A stretch of 64,000 bases of DNA from Apiospora phragmitis (Eukaryota; Ascomycota; Sordariomycetes; Amphisphaeriales; Apiosporaceae): the NCBI GenBank assembly GCA_038363925.1, contig JAQQWL010000005.1, positions 1,550,001 to 1,614,000 of the forward strand, written 5' to 3'. Each line of letters begins with the position of its first letter. Positions within the stretch are counted from its first letter, which is position 1. The translations under genes and the position numbers were made by a program. Positions 11,170 to 22,237 of this stretch are shown piece after piece. The notes under the pieces were generated by a model. The model ran no database searches and was not told the origin of the DNA. It worked only from the letters and a program-made list of their open reading frames with translations.

Positions 11170-13175
11170 CTATGCCGAAGCCTCGATGGCTCCCTCGCTG
11201 GAAGGTCTCTCTACCTCGCTCGTCTGTCTGTCTTTGCCACCCCGCTGTCGCTCAGCTCTCTTGGCCTGACGATCCTTGCACTTCTTGTGGTAGCCGGTAT
11301 CGGTGCTTCGCTGCCACTCGAGATACGCCTCGTACATCATTTGCTGCTTGCACCACCTCGGGTCGCCCGGCCGAGGAGGTCCTTTAGGCTTGGACACGGG
11401 CGTAGGTCCGAAACCATGGGAATAGGCGTTTGCACGCGGTGCACCGTCGTTTTGGACACCAGCCAAGCCTAACTGCTGTGGCAAGTTGGGTGCTGGTCTG
11501 TTCACAGCTTGCGTGGGCGCCTGGCTAATTGGGAATTGAGCCATGTGAGGCTGGGGGACAAACGGAGCACTGGGCTGCAAGTTTGTTTGCAGTCCACTGG
11601 GGTTTTGCAATCCAACAGGAGCTCGCAACCCAATGGGAGTCGGCATGACTGCAGCATGTTCTCTTGCATTACCGAGGGCCTGTGTCTGGGGGAACATCTC
11701 TCGAGCTGCAAGTAGATACGCATTGATGTCATTGCAAAGCCCGGTGGGGACGATGGGCATGGAATTCTCATACCCAGCAAAGGGTTGGATTTCCGGGAAC
11801 AACTGCGCACTCTGGGAGATCGGCCAGTCAGGAGGAGGCTGCTGCAGATTGGCCGAGTGAGGCTGCAAAGCTGGCGGTGGCAAGAGTCCTGGAGGGAAGA
11901 TCCCATCTCCTAGACTGCTCATCAGCTTCTCCTTCTGCCCATCGTCATGGGAAATTGCATCTAGCAAGTCCAGGAAAACACGACCCCAGGCACGCAGATC
12001 ATTGATGGCTTTGGGGTTAAGGTCGGGAATCTGAGAGGACTCCTTGGTCGACTCGAAAAAATCCAATACCGAAGGCCTGCCGACTTTTGGTGCGCTGGGT
12101 TCGCTGAACGTTGCAGGATGTTTCTTCGAGAACTCTGTCAGAGTGAACTCGGAGGCCTTGGGGTTGAGTGTTGACCCTGCTCTGAAGAAAGCAGCATCAC
12201 TGGGCCCGCCAGCCTGGTCATGAGATATGGAATGGAGTGACAGAGCGACGTCTTCGGCCGGATCAGATGCGCCACGTTTATTGAGCTTTGCAATCAAAGC
12301 ATTGTAGCGAGTCTGCTCTGCCGGTGGTGCCTTTCGTAATGGAGATTTGACCTTTTCCTTGCCGCCAACCGTCATGCTGCAGATTGCAGGATCTTGCAGG
12401 ACAGCCTGCTCAGCATCGAGCTTTGGGGCTTTCTTCGGAAATTCTCGATGGGATAGGACGTCCAGATACTTCACCAAGCTTTCCTAAGATTGTGTGAAGA
12501 ACTTTTGTCCTTCCTCTACCTTCTTCATTGTGGCCAGAGGGAACTCGGGCGTCTGCAAGCTACTCTCCAAGCATTCGGCTGGTGTGACCTTGATCGTCGG
12601 GGAGAAGCCGATGCTGTCAGACCGCCTAAGAAAACTGAGAGAGTCTCTGATGCTGGCATTCTCGTAGATCAAATCAGACAGATCGGTGTGGACGCCAAAC
12701 GAGCTACCAGAGCTGGCGGAGCTGGTCTGTAACTCATAAGTCTCGCCGGGACTTTGATTCTCCGTATCATCTGCGAGTGCAAACTCCTTCTTCGTTGCAG
12801 GGGCTGAGAGGATAAAGTTAGGGTCGATAGGTGTATCTCTGATCCTTTCGCAAGTTACACGCGATGTATCAACACGCAGTGTAGGCTTGGGAGATAACTT
12901 CGGCTTGGCAAAGCCGCGGTCTTGGGAGGGTCGTATGTGTCGGCTCTCGGGCGATGGTTGGTTCGCCAGTCCGTATTCAGCAATGCCTCAATTTTATTCG
13001 AGCCAGGCTCCGCCGCAGCGGAAGATGGTTTGGAGATATGGACGAAGCTTCCCGTCGAAAAGGTGTCGTCTGTTTCACTTGAGTGAACAGAGCCGCTGCT
13101 AGAGGCGATAGTCTTGATCGACAGATTGCGAGTTCTGCCACGGATAGCCTTGCTCGTTTCAGCCAGAGAAGACAT
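11170..13175 (-). CDS. Long disordered orphan protein, one frameshift and one in-frame stop
   Basis: Read from MSSLAETSKAIRGRTR at 13175 (an in-frame Met at 13214 would add 13 residues). A Ser-rich N-terminal part has a one-base break near 12918, after which FAKPKLSPKPTLRVDTSR continues. At 12484-12486 an in-frame TAG separates GQKFFTQS from ESLVKYLDVLSHREFPKK. The rest is open to 11170: a region with DLRAWGRVFLDLLDAIS, a Pro/Gln-rich section, and a charged tail with PRWCKQQMMYEAYLEWQ and KKCKDRQAKRAERQ. With one base added the length is 669 codons. No named family is recognised; the composition suggests a nuclear, RNA- or DNA-associated scaffold, but that is a guess. The TAG could be a real nonsense change, a base error, or part of a 36-nt intron (GTAGAG..CTTAG), which would be unusually short. 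Confidence 0.6.
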
Positions 13176-14364
13176 GATGCCCTCGCTTGGTTTATGCAGG
13201 TTGGAGTTCTGCATTAAGGAAAGTAGAACGATTTGTGCAGGCGCTAGTTCGGTTAGGTGTGGAAGAGCCAAGAGAATCTTGAAGCTGAGCCTGCAAGCCT
13301 GTCCTCTCAGCAACAATGTTCTCCAAAAGAAAGTTGATTCATTTGCTCTCACATCACTGCTACAATTCTGCCGGGAAATCGGGGAAGAAGAAGAAAATCA
13401 CTATACCTTGTCAGTCTAGATTGTGATTCTTGTGGACAGCGACAAGACAGGCGATGAAAGCTGGTGTCGACTAGGGTCGGCCTGCTCAGGTAAGACAGAG
13501 AAATCTCCGCTGATTTCGTCGTGCTCTTGGAAGCACAGCAAGATAGACCCGCTTAAGAAGCTGGATTGCAAGAGGATGGTACTTGGCTGCGATCAAGTCA
13601 CGGCGGTTGGGAAGCGCTGGGAATCAATTGACAAGTTCGGTTGGGAAATAAATGTCGTAAGTTCTGCAAGCGAACTTTTGAAGGAGTTCCAAAAAAGAGG
13701 AGGATCCAAAAAGCTGGAGTAGAGAGAATACTCGTCGCTGATCGAGTGCTTGTGATTGTAACGAGGCTATTCGGAATGGATGGGATTGTTGTGCTGAAGA
13801 TACCCGACCCTTCACAATCCACCTCAACACTATAACAATGGCCAACAACAATCAAACGGAAGCAGCTCAGTATTGTGCTAAAGTACATGGCGGCTTCTGT
13901 GAACCGCAAGCCACACAATCTGTTGGCTCTTTCCGCTCTCTTCTACTTGTCCACGAGACACCTAGCAATAGATCAATTGAGATTATGCACACCTCCTAAC
14001 TTGGCCGAATCAAACTGGTGATGGCTGGGAGGGGATATGAGAAAGGAGTAAGCAAGACCCAAGACAAAGCGGATAAGGGTAAGCGGGAAGGCATGCTTGG
14101 CCGGTACGGGTATTTGGGCAGCTGTAGGTGGAAGCTAACGCCTTACCTACCTAGGTAAATGATTATGCCGCCAAAACCCCCATAGCTGGGGCCTAAAGAT
14201 GTGCTGACAGCTCGCCGGTGAGCAGTCATCGCCATGTCCACCATGCAATTCATATATACCAGATCGTTTCCTGTAATTCTGCAATGAAGCGTCTCCTGAA
14301 AGCTTGAGTCCCAATCTTGTTTCCAAATGGAGTCCCAAAGCGAAACTCCACAGAGGCGCCCGGC
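13176..14364. other. Intergenic, left border of the NLR block
   Basis: About 1.2 kb between divergent genes. A possible 13-residue N-terminal extension of the minus-strand gene occupies 13176-13214. No other coding signal; presumed promoters at both ends. Confidence 0.45.
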
Positions 14365-17300
14365 ATGGATGATTTTGAAATCGTTGCCTACGATACGGTC
14401 CCCTTACGGCCCTTCCCCTCAAAGCCCTCCCTAGCAGAGCGAAGCTCGGCCGTTCAGAAATGGCTACAGCCTACAGAATATCTCTCACCAGGCAATGAAC
14501 TCATGAAGCATTTACATTCTCACGTACCTGGTACTGGGTCTTGGTTGCGGGAGGCACCGGCTTTTCGAATCTGGTCTGGGTCGGCCGAACCAACCTGTTT
14601 GGCTATCAAGGGCGTTGCTGGTAGCGGCAAGTCTGTCTTCGCTGCCAGTACCATTCGCCAACTACAGCAATCAGAGCCCGATACGCCAATCCTGTTCTTC
14701 TTTTTCCGCCAAATAGTCGAGAAGAACCATAGTGCCAAATATCTGGTTCGCGACTTCGCCTTGCAATTACTCCCTCGGAGCGACACTTTGCTAGACAAGC
14801 TGGAAGTGCTCAGCAAGTTGTGTGGAGTGGATGGCAGTGAGCATGGTGCTTTGTGGGATGCTCTTGTAGACGCGATATGTCGCACAGATAAAGTCTGCTT
14901 TGTTGTGGATGCACTAGATGAAATGGATGATGAAGATTTTGATGTGATCAGTTGTCTATGCGGCGTTGGTGATCGCCACGGTTCTAAGGCCAGGGTGTTG
15001 CTGACGTGCCGGCCCATTCCCAAGATCGAAGATGCCTTGCGTGGGTTAGCGGTGCCGCAGCTGAAGTTAGAGCCTTCTCTAATCTACCCTGGCGTGGCAA
15101 AATATGTCAGCCTATCGATGGCGACTCTAGAACGTACTTTGAGTCCAGAGAAGGAGGAGTTGGTCAAGCAGACCATCTGCGAACGCGCCCAGGGGCTGTT
15201 TTTGCATGCCAGGTGAATGACTGATAACCTTACGGACGGCCTACAGAAAGGCCGAATCAGTGAGCAGACATTGCCAGGCTGTCTGGAACGGCTTCCGAGA
15301 AATCTCAGGGAAGTGTACGATGCTATGCTGCTGGAACACGCCAAGCGCAGCGGAGTGAGCCAAGAAGAGCAGGCACGCATATTGATGTGTGTGACGCATT
15401 CCACATGGCCTCTGCGGCTCATCGAGCTCGGCTATCTCGTTGCGCGCATGAAGAGCACCGATGACCTGAAGGAGGGAAAGGCGCTCGTAAAGGCAAGCTG
15501 CGGCCGGCTGCTGGAAATTCTCGAAGACGAATCCGTCAGCGTCATACACCACTCTTTTACCGAGTTTCTCCACTACGAAGCTCGTGGCTCATCTTCATCC
15601 CCGTTCCTGTACTTGACGCTACCTCGGCGCATGCGATACTCGTGGAACTATCTCTGCAGTACCTTGATGCCTGCCCACTTCTTGACATCACCCTTGACGA
15701 TCCATGTCGGACAAGGAGGAGTATACCAGATGCAGAGTCCGGCTCTGAGACTGATGCTGATGGACTTGAACTGCATACGTCGTTCGATGATCAGGAGGAT
15801 GAGGAGGAGGACTACGACATTAGGCGAATCAAGATCAAGCAGCGCGATGACCTCTTGGAAGACATGGCCCTGAGCCAACCCTTAATGAAATATACGACTA
15901 ATATATTTCACCATATAGAAAAGGTAGGTGGTGAGGGACGCGTCTTTGCTGCACTCGATGCTTACCTTCTGCCTGGAAAATCGGCCTTCGCAATCTTGAT
16001 GTTGAATTTCAGCAGGATTAGTCACTATAATAGGCGGATTCGTCCCTGCGGTGCGTTCAACGTCTTGCAATTGGTCGCTATTGAAGGGATGGTACAGTAC
16101 CTCAAGCATCTGTCTGAAATAGAGGAGGTCAAGTTTGATGAACCTGATGGCGACGGCCGAACACCACTGTCGTATGCCGCAGAGATCGGATATGTGGACA
16201 TTGTTAGCCATCTGCTAGAACAAGGTGTAAACCCAGAGTCCGATGACAGCAACGGTCAGACACCTCTTCACCATGCTTCTCGCGCAGGGCAAGTCGAGGT
16301 TAGCAAGCTGCTCCTCGAGGCAGGGCCAACCCATTATTCTCGAAGCCGAAACCTAGACGAAACGGCCACGGTCAAACACCGTTGCAATTCGCCTTTCATC
16401 ATGGCGACCGCAATCTTATCGACATATTCCTTCGCTTTGTGCCTGCAATCGAGGTGGATAGATGCTTCCACTGGGCTTCAGGGGTTGAGGCAGTCGAGGC
16501 AGTTCTTGATATGGGAAACGTTCATGTCGACAGTGTGTTTCGCGGTGAAACAAAACTATCTAGAGCTGTGGAGGGTTTAGATTGCAAGCTCGTGGAAATT
16601 CTCCTAGCACACGGCGTAAATCCGAATACACGATGCAGTGATCGGAACTGTCATCCGGATGATTATTCGGTCGATTATACGGGTGATTACCCCGATGAGT
16701 CGGATGAAGCCATCACATCAACAATAGATGCCCTGGATGGTCCGACACTACATCCTCCACCATGTTGCACGGAGGCAATTTAACCTGGGCATCGAAAGAC
16801 CTTTTTGGAAAGAGCATCAGCTTTCGGTCATCAGATTACTTCTCAGTCATGGTGCTAGCCCCTTTCTTGATTATAGAAACGGCACTACGCTGTTACAGGC
16901 TATCATAGAAGAGCATGAGATCGTAGGCCCATTCTTTGAACTAGAAGGACTAGATATGGAGCGAAAGGGTAGAGATGAGCGGAGTTTGCTCATCTCTGCG
17001 TGTATACCCTCCGTTTCGCCGCATGATCATATCTACGAGTATGGAACAGAATGGGTTCATTGGGAAGCTGGCTTTCTTGCCCTCGAACGCGATGCCGAAC
17101 CGAACGCAATCGACGCAGCCGGTAGGACAGCATTGCACTGGCTTTGCACCATGAAGCAACTGTTTGACGACTCGCACGAAATTCTTCTCGCTGCTCTCAT
17201 TGGTGCTGGGCCGTCTGCCATTCATCTACATGATAAGGCCGGTGCCACGCCCCTGCAACTGGCTCTTCAGTCTTTCCAGCTTTACACCATTAATACCTTG

Positions 17301-17937
17301 CTTGAACACGGCGCCACGCCAGATGAACCAGACCCGCAAGGGGACACTGCACTACACCAATGCGCGCGGCATATGACCGGCAGGAAGTCCATCGCATTAC
17401 AAGCTTCAAAGCTGTTCTTAATATTCCTCCAGAAGGGCTTAAGACATCAACGCGCGCAATCAGCGGCGCGAGACGCCCCTGCACGCCTTCATGGCCTCGG
17501 AATGGCAGCCGAGGGAAAGAGAGTTTGGGGCGAGGGCACGGAGACGGGGAGAGAAGGAGGACATGGAGGAGGAGGAGGAGGAGGACGTGGTCCTACACAC
17601 GAACGCCGCCGTCCTCGCCATCTTCCGGAACGCCGGGGCGGATTGGCACTGCATCGATGAGGAGGGGTCGTCGCTGCTGCACGTGGTCGCGTCGCGCAAG
17701 ACCGACGACCACTCCTGCCGGCGGGACTGCGTGCGCGAGCTTGTGGATACTTTCGAGATGCTGCGCCGCGACGTCCGGCTGGACCCGCGGCTCGAGGATA
17801 AGCGGCTGCGGACGCCGGTGGATCTGGCGGTGGCGCGGGATAGGCGGGAGATTGTGGATTTGTTCGCGGAGGAGATCCTTAGACTCGCGGAGGAGAAGAT
17901 CCCTAGGTTCGATCCCCGGTGGGGATATTTTTATTGA
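14365..17937 (+). pseudogene. NACHT-ankyrin NLR-type receptor, one stop and four frameshifts
   Basis: A STAND-class receptor of the type used in fungal non-self recognition and heterokaryon incompatibility. From MDDFEIVAYDTVPLRPF a short N-terminal region leads to a NACHT ATPase with Walker A GVAGSGKS (near residue 90) and Walker B VCFVVDALDEMDD, then helical segments with SVIHHSFTEFLHYEA. From about 16150 a series of ankyrin repeats follows: DGRTPLSYAAEIGYVDIVSH, NGQTPLHHASRAGQVEVSK, GRTALHWLC, GATPLQLALQSF, GDTALHQCARHM and RLRTPVDLAVARD, to a stop at 17937. An in-frame TGA sits at 15214-15216, after LFLHAR. Frames change near 15608, 16323 and 16737 and at 17441; the sum of the corrections is zero and the length is 1191 codons. 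The frameshifts resemble the homopolymer errors seen elsewhere in the window; the TGA may be a real break. No N-terminal effector domain is obvious. Confidence 0.75.
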
Positions 17938-18160
17938 AGGTTGATCTACAGATGGGGCATTTGGTGGGTTCTTCCGATATATTGGATAACCACCCGGCAT
18001 AACTTTCGAAAGGAGACCAGTGGCCGAATACTCGATACCCTGTCAACTTTGATAAGGCGTTTATTCGCATTGCAACGCTCAACAGTATACAGCAATGGAC
18101 AAATACAGAAGGGCCTAGAAACTCTCCAACATGCACATACACAGAAATTCTCCAGCAGAG

Positions 18161-19031
18161 TCAGAGCTTCGGTCTTTGCTGTGCTTTCCGATTTCTGTAA
18201 CCCTCCAGCAAAGTCAGAGCACTCTCGCCAGTCTTGGCGACATTGTTGAAGATGTCTAACATTCGCTCTAGTACAAGTCACTCGTTCTGCGGCACTTCCG
18301 AGCTTGGTTTGTAGACAATGTCGTGCTCGATTTGAGACCAGGCACGCATCAGAACCGTGGCAATCTAAATCTCCACCACCACCGGGTTTCCCTGCGGCCC
18401 ATCGCCGCTACCTCTGAACTTCACGATTAAGTGAGTTGCAAGATATTTGGCGGGGTTTCTACCGTCGTTCCTCCACTGCTTCAGCTCGAAGGCGTCGTTG
18501 TCTCTGCTGATAAGATACTGCTCCAATTCGCGGATGTCTTGCGCAGCTCTCCGGCCCGGTGGCACAACGCGTTCCACTTCAATATCGCTGTGATCGTGGA
18601 GGAAACCGACGACCCTCTCAATGTCGCCAGGGGAGATAGACGCATATACGAACACCCCCAATGACATGAAGTGATCTATATATCTCTGGCAATCCGCTAA
18701 ACGCACCAATATCATCGACAGTGTGTTCCTGGCCGCGTTTGTACCAATACTCCCTCCATGACTCGTTATGTCCTTCCAGGCATTCCTTCAGCTCTGCACG
18801 GCGGTGACGGGCCGCTTGGCGGCGTTGGAGGCTGACAATTGCCGAGTCCAGTGTTTTCATTCGTGAGGCGATTGGGGTGTGCAAGATCTGTTTTGACAAG
18901 AGACCTGTTTGGCTGTCGTTGAGTATCTGCAGCGTTTTGTCCACATAATGTTTGGTCACGAGTACATTGTTGGTATATGTTTTCTTGAACTCAGTCAACA
19001 TGGACTCGTCTAGCTTCGTAGTGTCCGACAT
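18161..19031 (-). pseudogene. RelA/SpoT-like nucleotidyltransferase domain protein, broken
   Basis: Reads from MSDTTKLDESMLTEFKKTY at 19031. Features of the RelA/SpoT (ppGpp synthetase-like) fold in order: a helical start, SRMKTLDSAIVSLQRRQ (substrate-loop R and K), TVDDIG then GVRICVYLP and GDIERVVGFLHDHSD, a THLIVKF strand, VVVEI, and WSQIEHDIVYK. One extra C in the C4 run at 18630-18633 breaks the frame inside YLP/GDIERV. A TAG at 18365-18367 stands where the family has Gln (VEIQ-type), and a TGA at 18278-18280 precedes LVLERMLDIFNNVAKTGE; the frame finally ends at 18161 (290 codons once one base is removed). Between DDIG and GVRIC there are about 15 extra residues, perhaps an unspliced intron. 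It converges on the NACHT-ankyrin gene 223 bp away. Family assignment is from motif order; activity is unlikely in this form. Confidence 0.65.
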
Positions 19032-19373
19032 AATGTCCCTGTAAGCTCCTGGCTGGTGAATGGATAGACGATGATTGGGTTATGGTCGACATGTCAAGAG
19101 GCCGCGAGAATAAACCACATGTTACACTTTGACAATACCACCTGAGTCAATCGAACTACCCCCTAGCACATCACGTAATCATTAAATAAACATTATGTTG
19201 TTAATTTTCACAGTCTGTGTTTTTGTTTTTATAATATTGAAATTATTGTCTTAAGGTTCCAATGTAATAGTGAGACTTTACTAGTTTCGTCTCGCAGGGA
19301 GGTGTGCCCGGCCTTACGCCATAGCCACCACCGATGTCTCATGCAGGCGGTTGGCGAGTACTTGGGATCATGA
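19032..19373. other. AT-rich spacer
   Basis: About 340 bp, notably AT-rich around 19160-19260, upstream of the RelA/SpoT-like gene. No coding signal. Confidence 0.4.
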
Positions 19374-19826
19374 TTGGTTACGATGAAAATGTCACCCCGG
19401 AAGGTCTTTCTCTGCATCATGGAAGCACCCGCTCCCTCCTTACTTTTCGTACGGCTGTGCGGCGGCACACCGATGTACGAAGGGCCACTAGGCTCCATAC
19501 TCCTTTTTGAAGACATATGTCCTAACACTGTCGAGCTGCTACGCGCCAGGCTGGGTATCGGTCTGTTCTTCTTCTGCGATCACATCAATACGACGTTTCC
19601 TACATCGGGGAATGCGCCTCTGCCTCCACACCTTGCCTGCTTTCCTTTCAGGATTAGGAATAGAGGATTCGTCAATATTCATAGCCAACACATTCTTGAC
19701 CTAGGAGAAGTCGAAAACGGTACTACAACTCCTTACTGCGTCCCTGCTTCTGGAAACTGTGAAAGAAATGCCCGTCGGTTGGCTCCCTTGGTGGGTAGAC
19801 ACATGGCTTTAGTTCGAAATTGCTGA
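19374..19826 (+). pseudogene. Fragment resembling the N-terminal region of fungal CorA-like proteins
   Basis: An open stretch of 150 codons. The segment ILLFEDICPNTVELLRARLG followed by FFFCDHINTTFPTSG matches the layout of the soluble N-terminal region of fungal CorA-like membrane proteins (the EDI.P..VE.LG..L...FF..HI pattern), often found beside NLR and HET genes. Only this part is present: no C-terminal membrane pair or GMN-type motif follows, and the frame stops at 19826, overlapping the 3' end of the BTB gene on the other strand. Likely a truncated relic. The match is by eye and modest. Confidence 0.4.
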
Positions 19827-20787
19827 AACATTCCATCGAGTGCCCTGGGTGAGGCATGTGTTGATTAGGGCATTAATAATCCCTACAACTCCAGTTGAGA
19901 AGTCGCCAATATCCCCAAAGACACGCTGGAAATTGGTACTCGTCCAAAGGATCTCAAGCTTACATGCCGAAAAGAAACATACTAATCGCCTCAACCCGTC
20001 CTGCTCGGCTCCCTTGTCGCAGGTATTCGCGAAGCAGTATCCCGCCAGTGCTGCGATGCTATCAGCTCCCTGCTCTCGCAAGTTGAGATGCATCAGGGTG
20101 TGGTGAAGCCTTCTTAGTGAAAGGTCAGCCAGGCCCTGGATGTCCTTCTGGTCGGCCAGAACGTATAGCCGCGCATAAGTCAGAAAGACCCGAGTGAAGT
20201 CGTAGGCAGGATCCTGGTTGGGCAGCGGCCACTCTCTAGGTTTGGGCTCGAGTGGTGGGTATAGATCTCTGAATGTGTCCCAAGGCTTGGCCTTCTGTTC
20301 AACGCGTTTTTTCCTACCCTTTTTGACATGAACTCGTTTGATATAATCATGATCCATTTCTGGAGGGTAGTCTAAGCAAACGTTATAAATAATATCCATC
20401 ACAGAGGTTGCGATACGACTTACATATTGGTTCTTCAGAAGAAGGTACTTCAGGCGCAGGCTCTGGCTCGGGTGACACGGAAGCTTCGGGAGCTTTGGGA
20501 GGAGGCTGTTCAGGTTCCTCGGCGTCGAATTGTCCGGTATACCCGAACTGGAAAAAGCGCACAAACGTGGCTTCGTCGACTTCAGGCCACTCGACAACGC
20601 CTCGACGGGACTCGTCCATGCCGCCTGTGACGAGTGCCCTGAGGGGTTTCGACATGCTTGCGACGAGTTCCGCGTGCATCATGTACTCCTTCTTCTCTGG
20701 CCCGACCAGGAAACGGAAAGGGCCAGACGTGGCGATACTTTTCTCAATGGGCAATGTAAGCGGTTTGTAACAGCCACCAGGAAACAT
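19809..20787 (-). CDS. BTB/POZ-domain protein
   Basis: Two exons, 20424-20787 and 19809-20371, with a 52-nt intron (GTAAGT..CTTAG), give 308 aa with no breaks. The N-terminal BTB/POZ core is clear: SGPFRFLVGPEKKEYMMHAE, LVASMSKPLRALVTGGMDES, WPEVDEATFVRFFQFGYTG. A Pro/Glu-rich linker follows, then a basic segment KRVHVKKGRKKRVEQKAK, and a C-terminal helical part with FLTYARLYVLADQKDIQGL and ALAGYCFANTC as in many fungal BTB proteins. Such proteins dimerise and can act as Cullin-3 adaptors; the target is unknown. It is the only undamaged gene in the NLR block. The start at 20787 is the first usable Met; an upstream exon cannot be excluded. Confidence 0.75.
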
Positions 20788-22237
20788 AGAGTACTCTACC
20801 TTTGCGAGAGGGCCGTCATTTTCTGGCTATTGTGGTGTTAAGGAAAGGAGGTGGAAACCAAAGAGGGCATTTCAGGTCATCTGCCTCGAATAGTGTCCCT
20901 CGCGAACATCAGAAGTATTCATATGGCGTCCCTCTCCGTTTGCAGAGGCAGCCTGATGGGATTTGGGTTGCCATGCATGTTTGCGTCGCAACCTAGCAGC
21001 ATGCATGCTGAGGCGCCGGCGCCTAAACTTGACTGGTTGGTCGACTGCAGCCACCCGTCAATCGCAGTACCAATTTCTTCTGGGGATGAGGATGAAATTG
21101 GAAGCGAAAGCTACCAGGACATGGCGACCCAATGCAGTTCCAGTCTGTGTCTCCAGGCTCCCTCGTGAGTTTGTCACAACCAAGGCACTCCATATATTGT
21201 TACTTTTCAAGAGACAGTGTTCTTAGACACACTAGCAACACTCCGCTGCAAGCTGCTCCGATCGCTTTTGGAAACTCAGCGGTATCGAAATACTTAACGA
21301 GGGCATGTACTTATTCATAAGAATTATATAAACTACTAGCTACATGAGCTTTGCGCTAGGAGGTTGGCAGTTACAGCGTTCTGTAACGCGGTGTATAGCA
21401 AGGTTCTGTCAGCAGCTGCCCTGTAAACGCGAATACTCTCTTCTATCGTCGCCAGTGCTCCTTACCCTTTCCCTGCATCGCCAGTTGCCCTGAATCGACG
21501 CCAGTACCCCTTTTCTTCGCCATATTAGTACACCCTCCCTTTTTTCCTCGTCGCCAGTATCTTCTTCCTCTCGTCGCTACCACCCCGCCGGCATCGATCG
21601 GCTATTTCGCTGGCAAACGGCCTTAGCAGCTGAAACTGAGTCACGTAAACGTTTCTCTTTCTCTGCAAACCTGTACTGGTACGATCCCCTTGAGCGTGTG
21701 AGTACACCTTTTAAAGTGGATCAGATTTCGTATGAATTGATTGACTGCACCGCTTATACTAACAGCTTACAGCCTTATTTGACTACCTCTACACTACCCA
21801 GGATCCATCTGACCACGTCCTAGTCTAATCTGCCTAAGCCCGCCACGCCGGTTTTAATGGTGGTAAAACCAAGTTCCTACGTTGACGGGAAGTGCTTCAA
21901 AAGTGAGGTTGAATGTGAATGTGAAGAGTACATAGATAGGGCCCCATTAGAGGGAGGATGCTGTTCGATTGGTTAAAAGAACGTGCTCCACTTAGAGGCG
22001 TCCTCAGCGCTCAAGGGGGATAGATTCACCGGTATCGATGTAAGCAGAGGGCATCTTTGGAGGCCGTAATGATCAAAGCCGGTTGGCGGCTCCCAGCTCA
22101 CACAGCTTCAAGAAAATTTTAGCGTCAAACAACAGTCGGTCGCCAAGGGAAATTCTTACATAAGTGCTGGGACATGCAGGTGCATGTTCTATGCTTCACT
22201 GTGCAATCCGTACCGGCTGACCTATCTAATTCCAGCG
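20788..22237. other. Intergenic with a cluster of GCCAGT motifs
   Basis: About 1.45 kb between two minus-strand genes. A pyrimidine-rich part at 21420-21560 has GCCAGT at 21451, 21480, 21500 and 21553, each after a CG-containing triplet. Otherwise no gene is seen. Confidence 0.4.
21451..21558. repeat. Four dispersed GCCAGT words in pyrimidine-rich sequence
   Basis: GCCAGT occurs at 21451, 21480, 21500 and 21553 in similar CG-n-CGCCAGT contexts, spaced 29, 20 and 53 bp. The segment lies about 700 bp upstream of the BTB gene start. It could be a degenerate repeat or a factor-binding cluster; no known site is matched. Confidence 0.4.

Noticed and set aside
18660..18700. Alternative splicing of the RelA/SpoT gene (GTGCGT..ATATATAG) that would avoid the frameshift
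   Set aside because: It would remove the GVRICVYLP segment, which is the best family match; not fully excluded.
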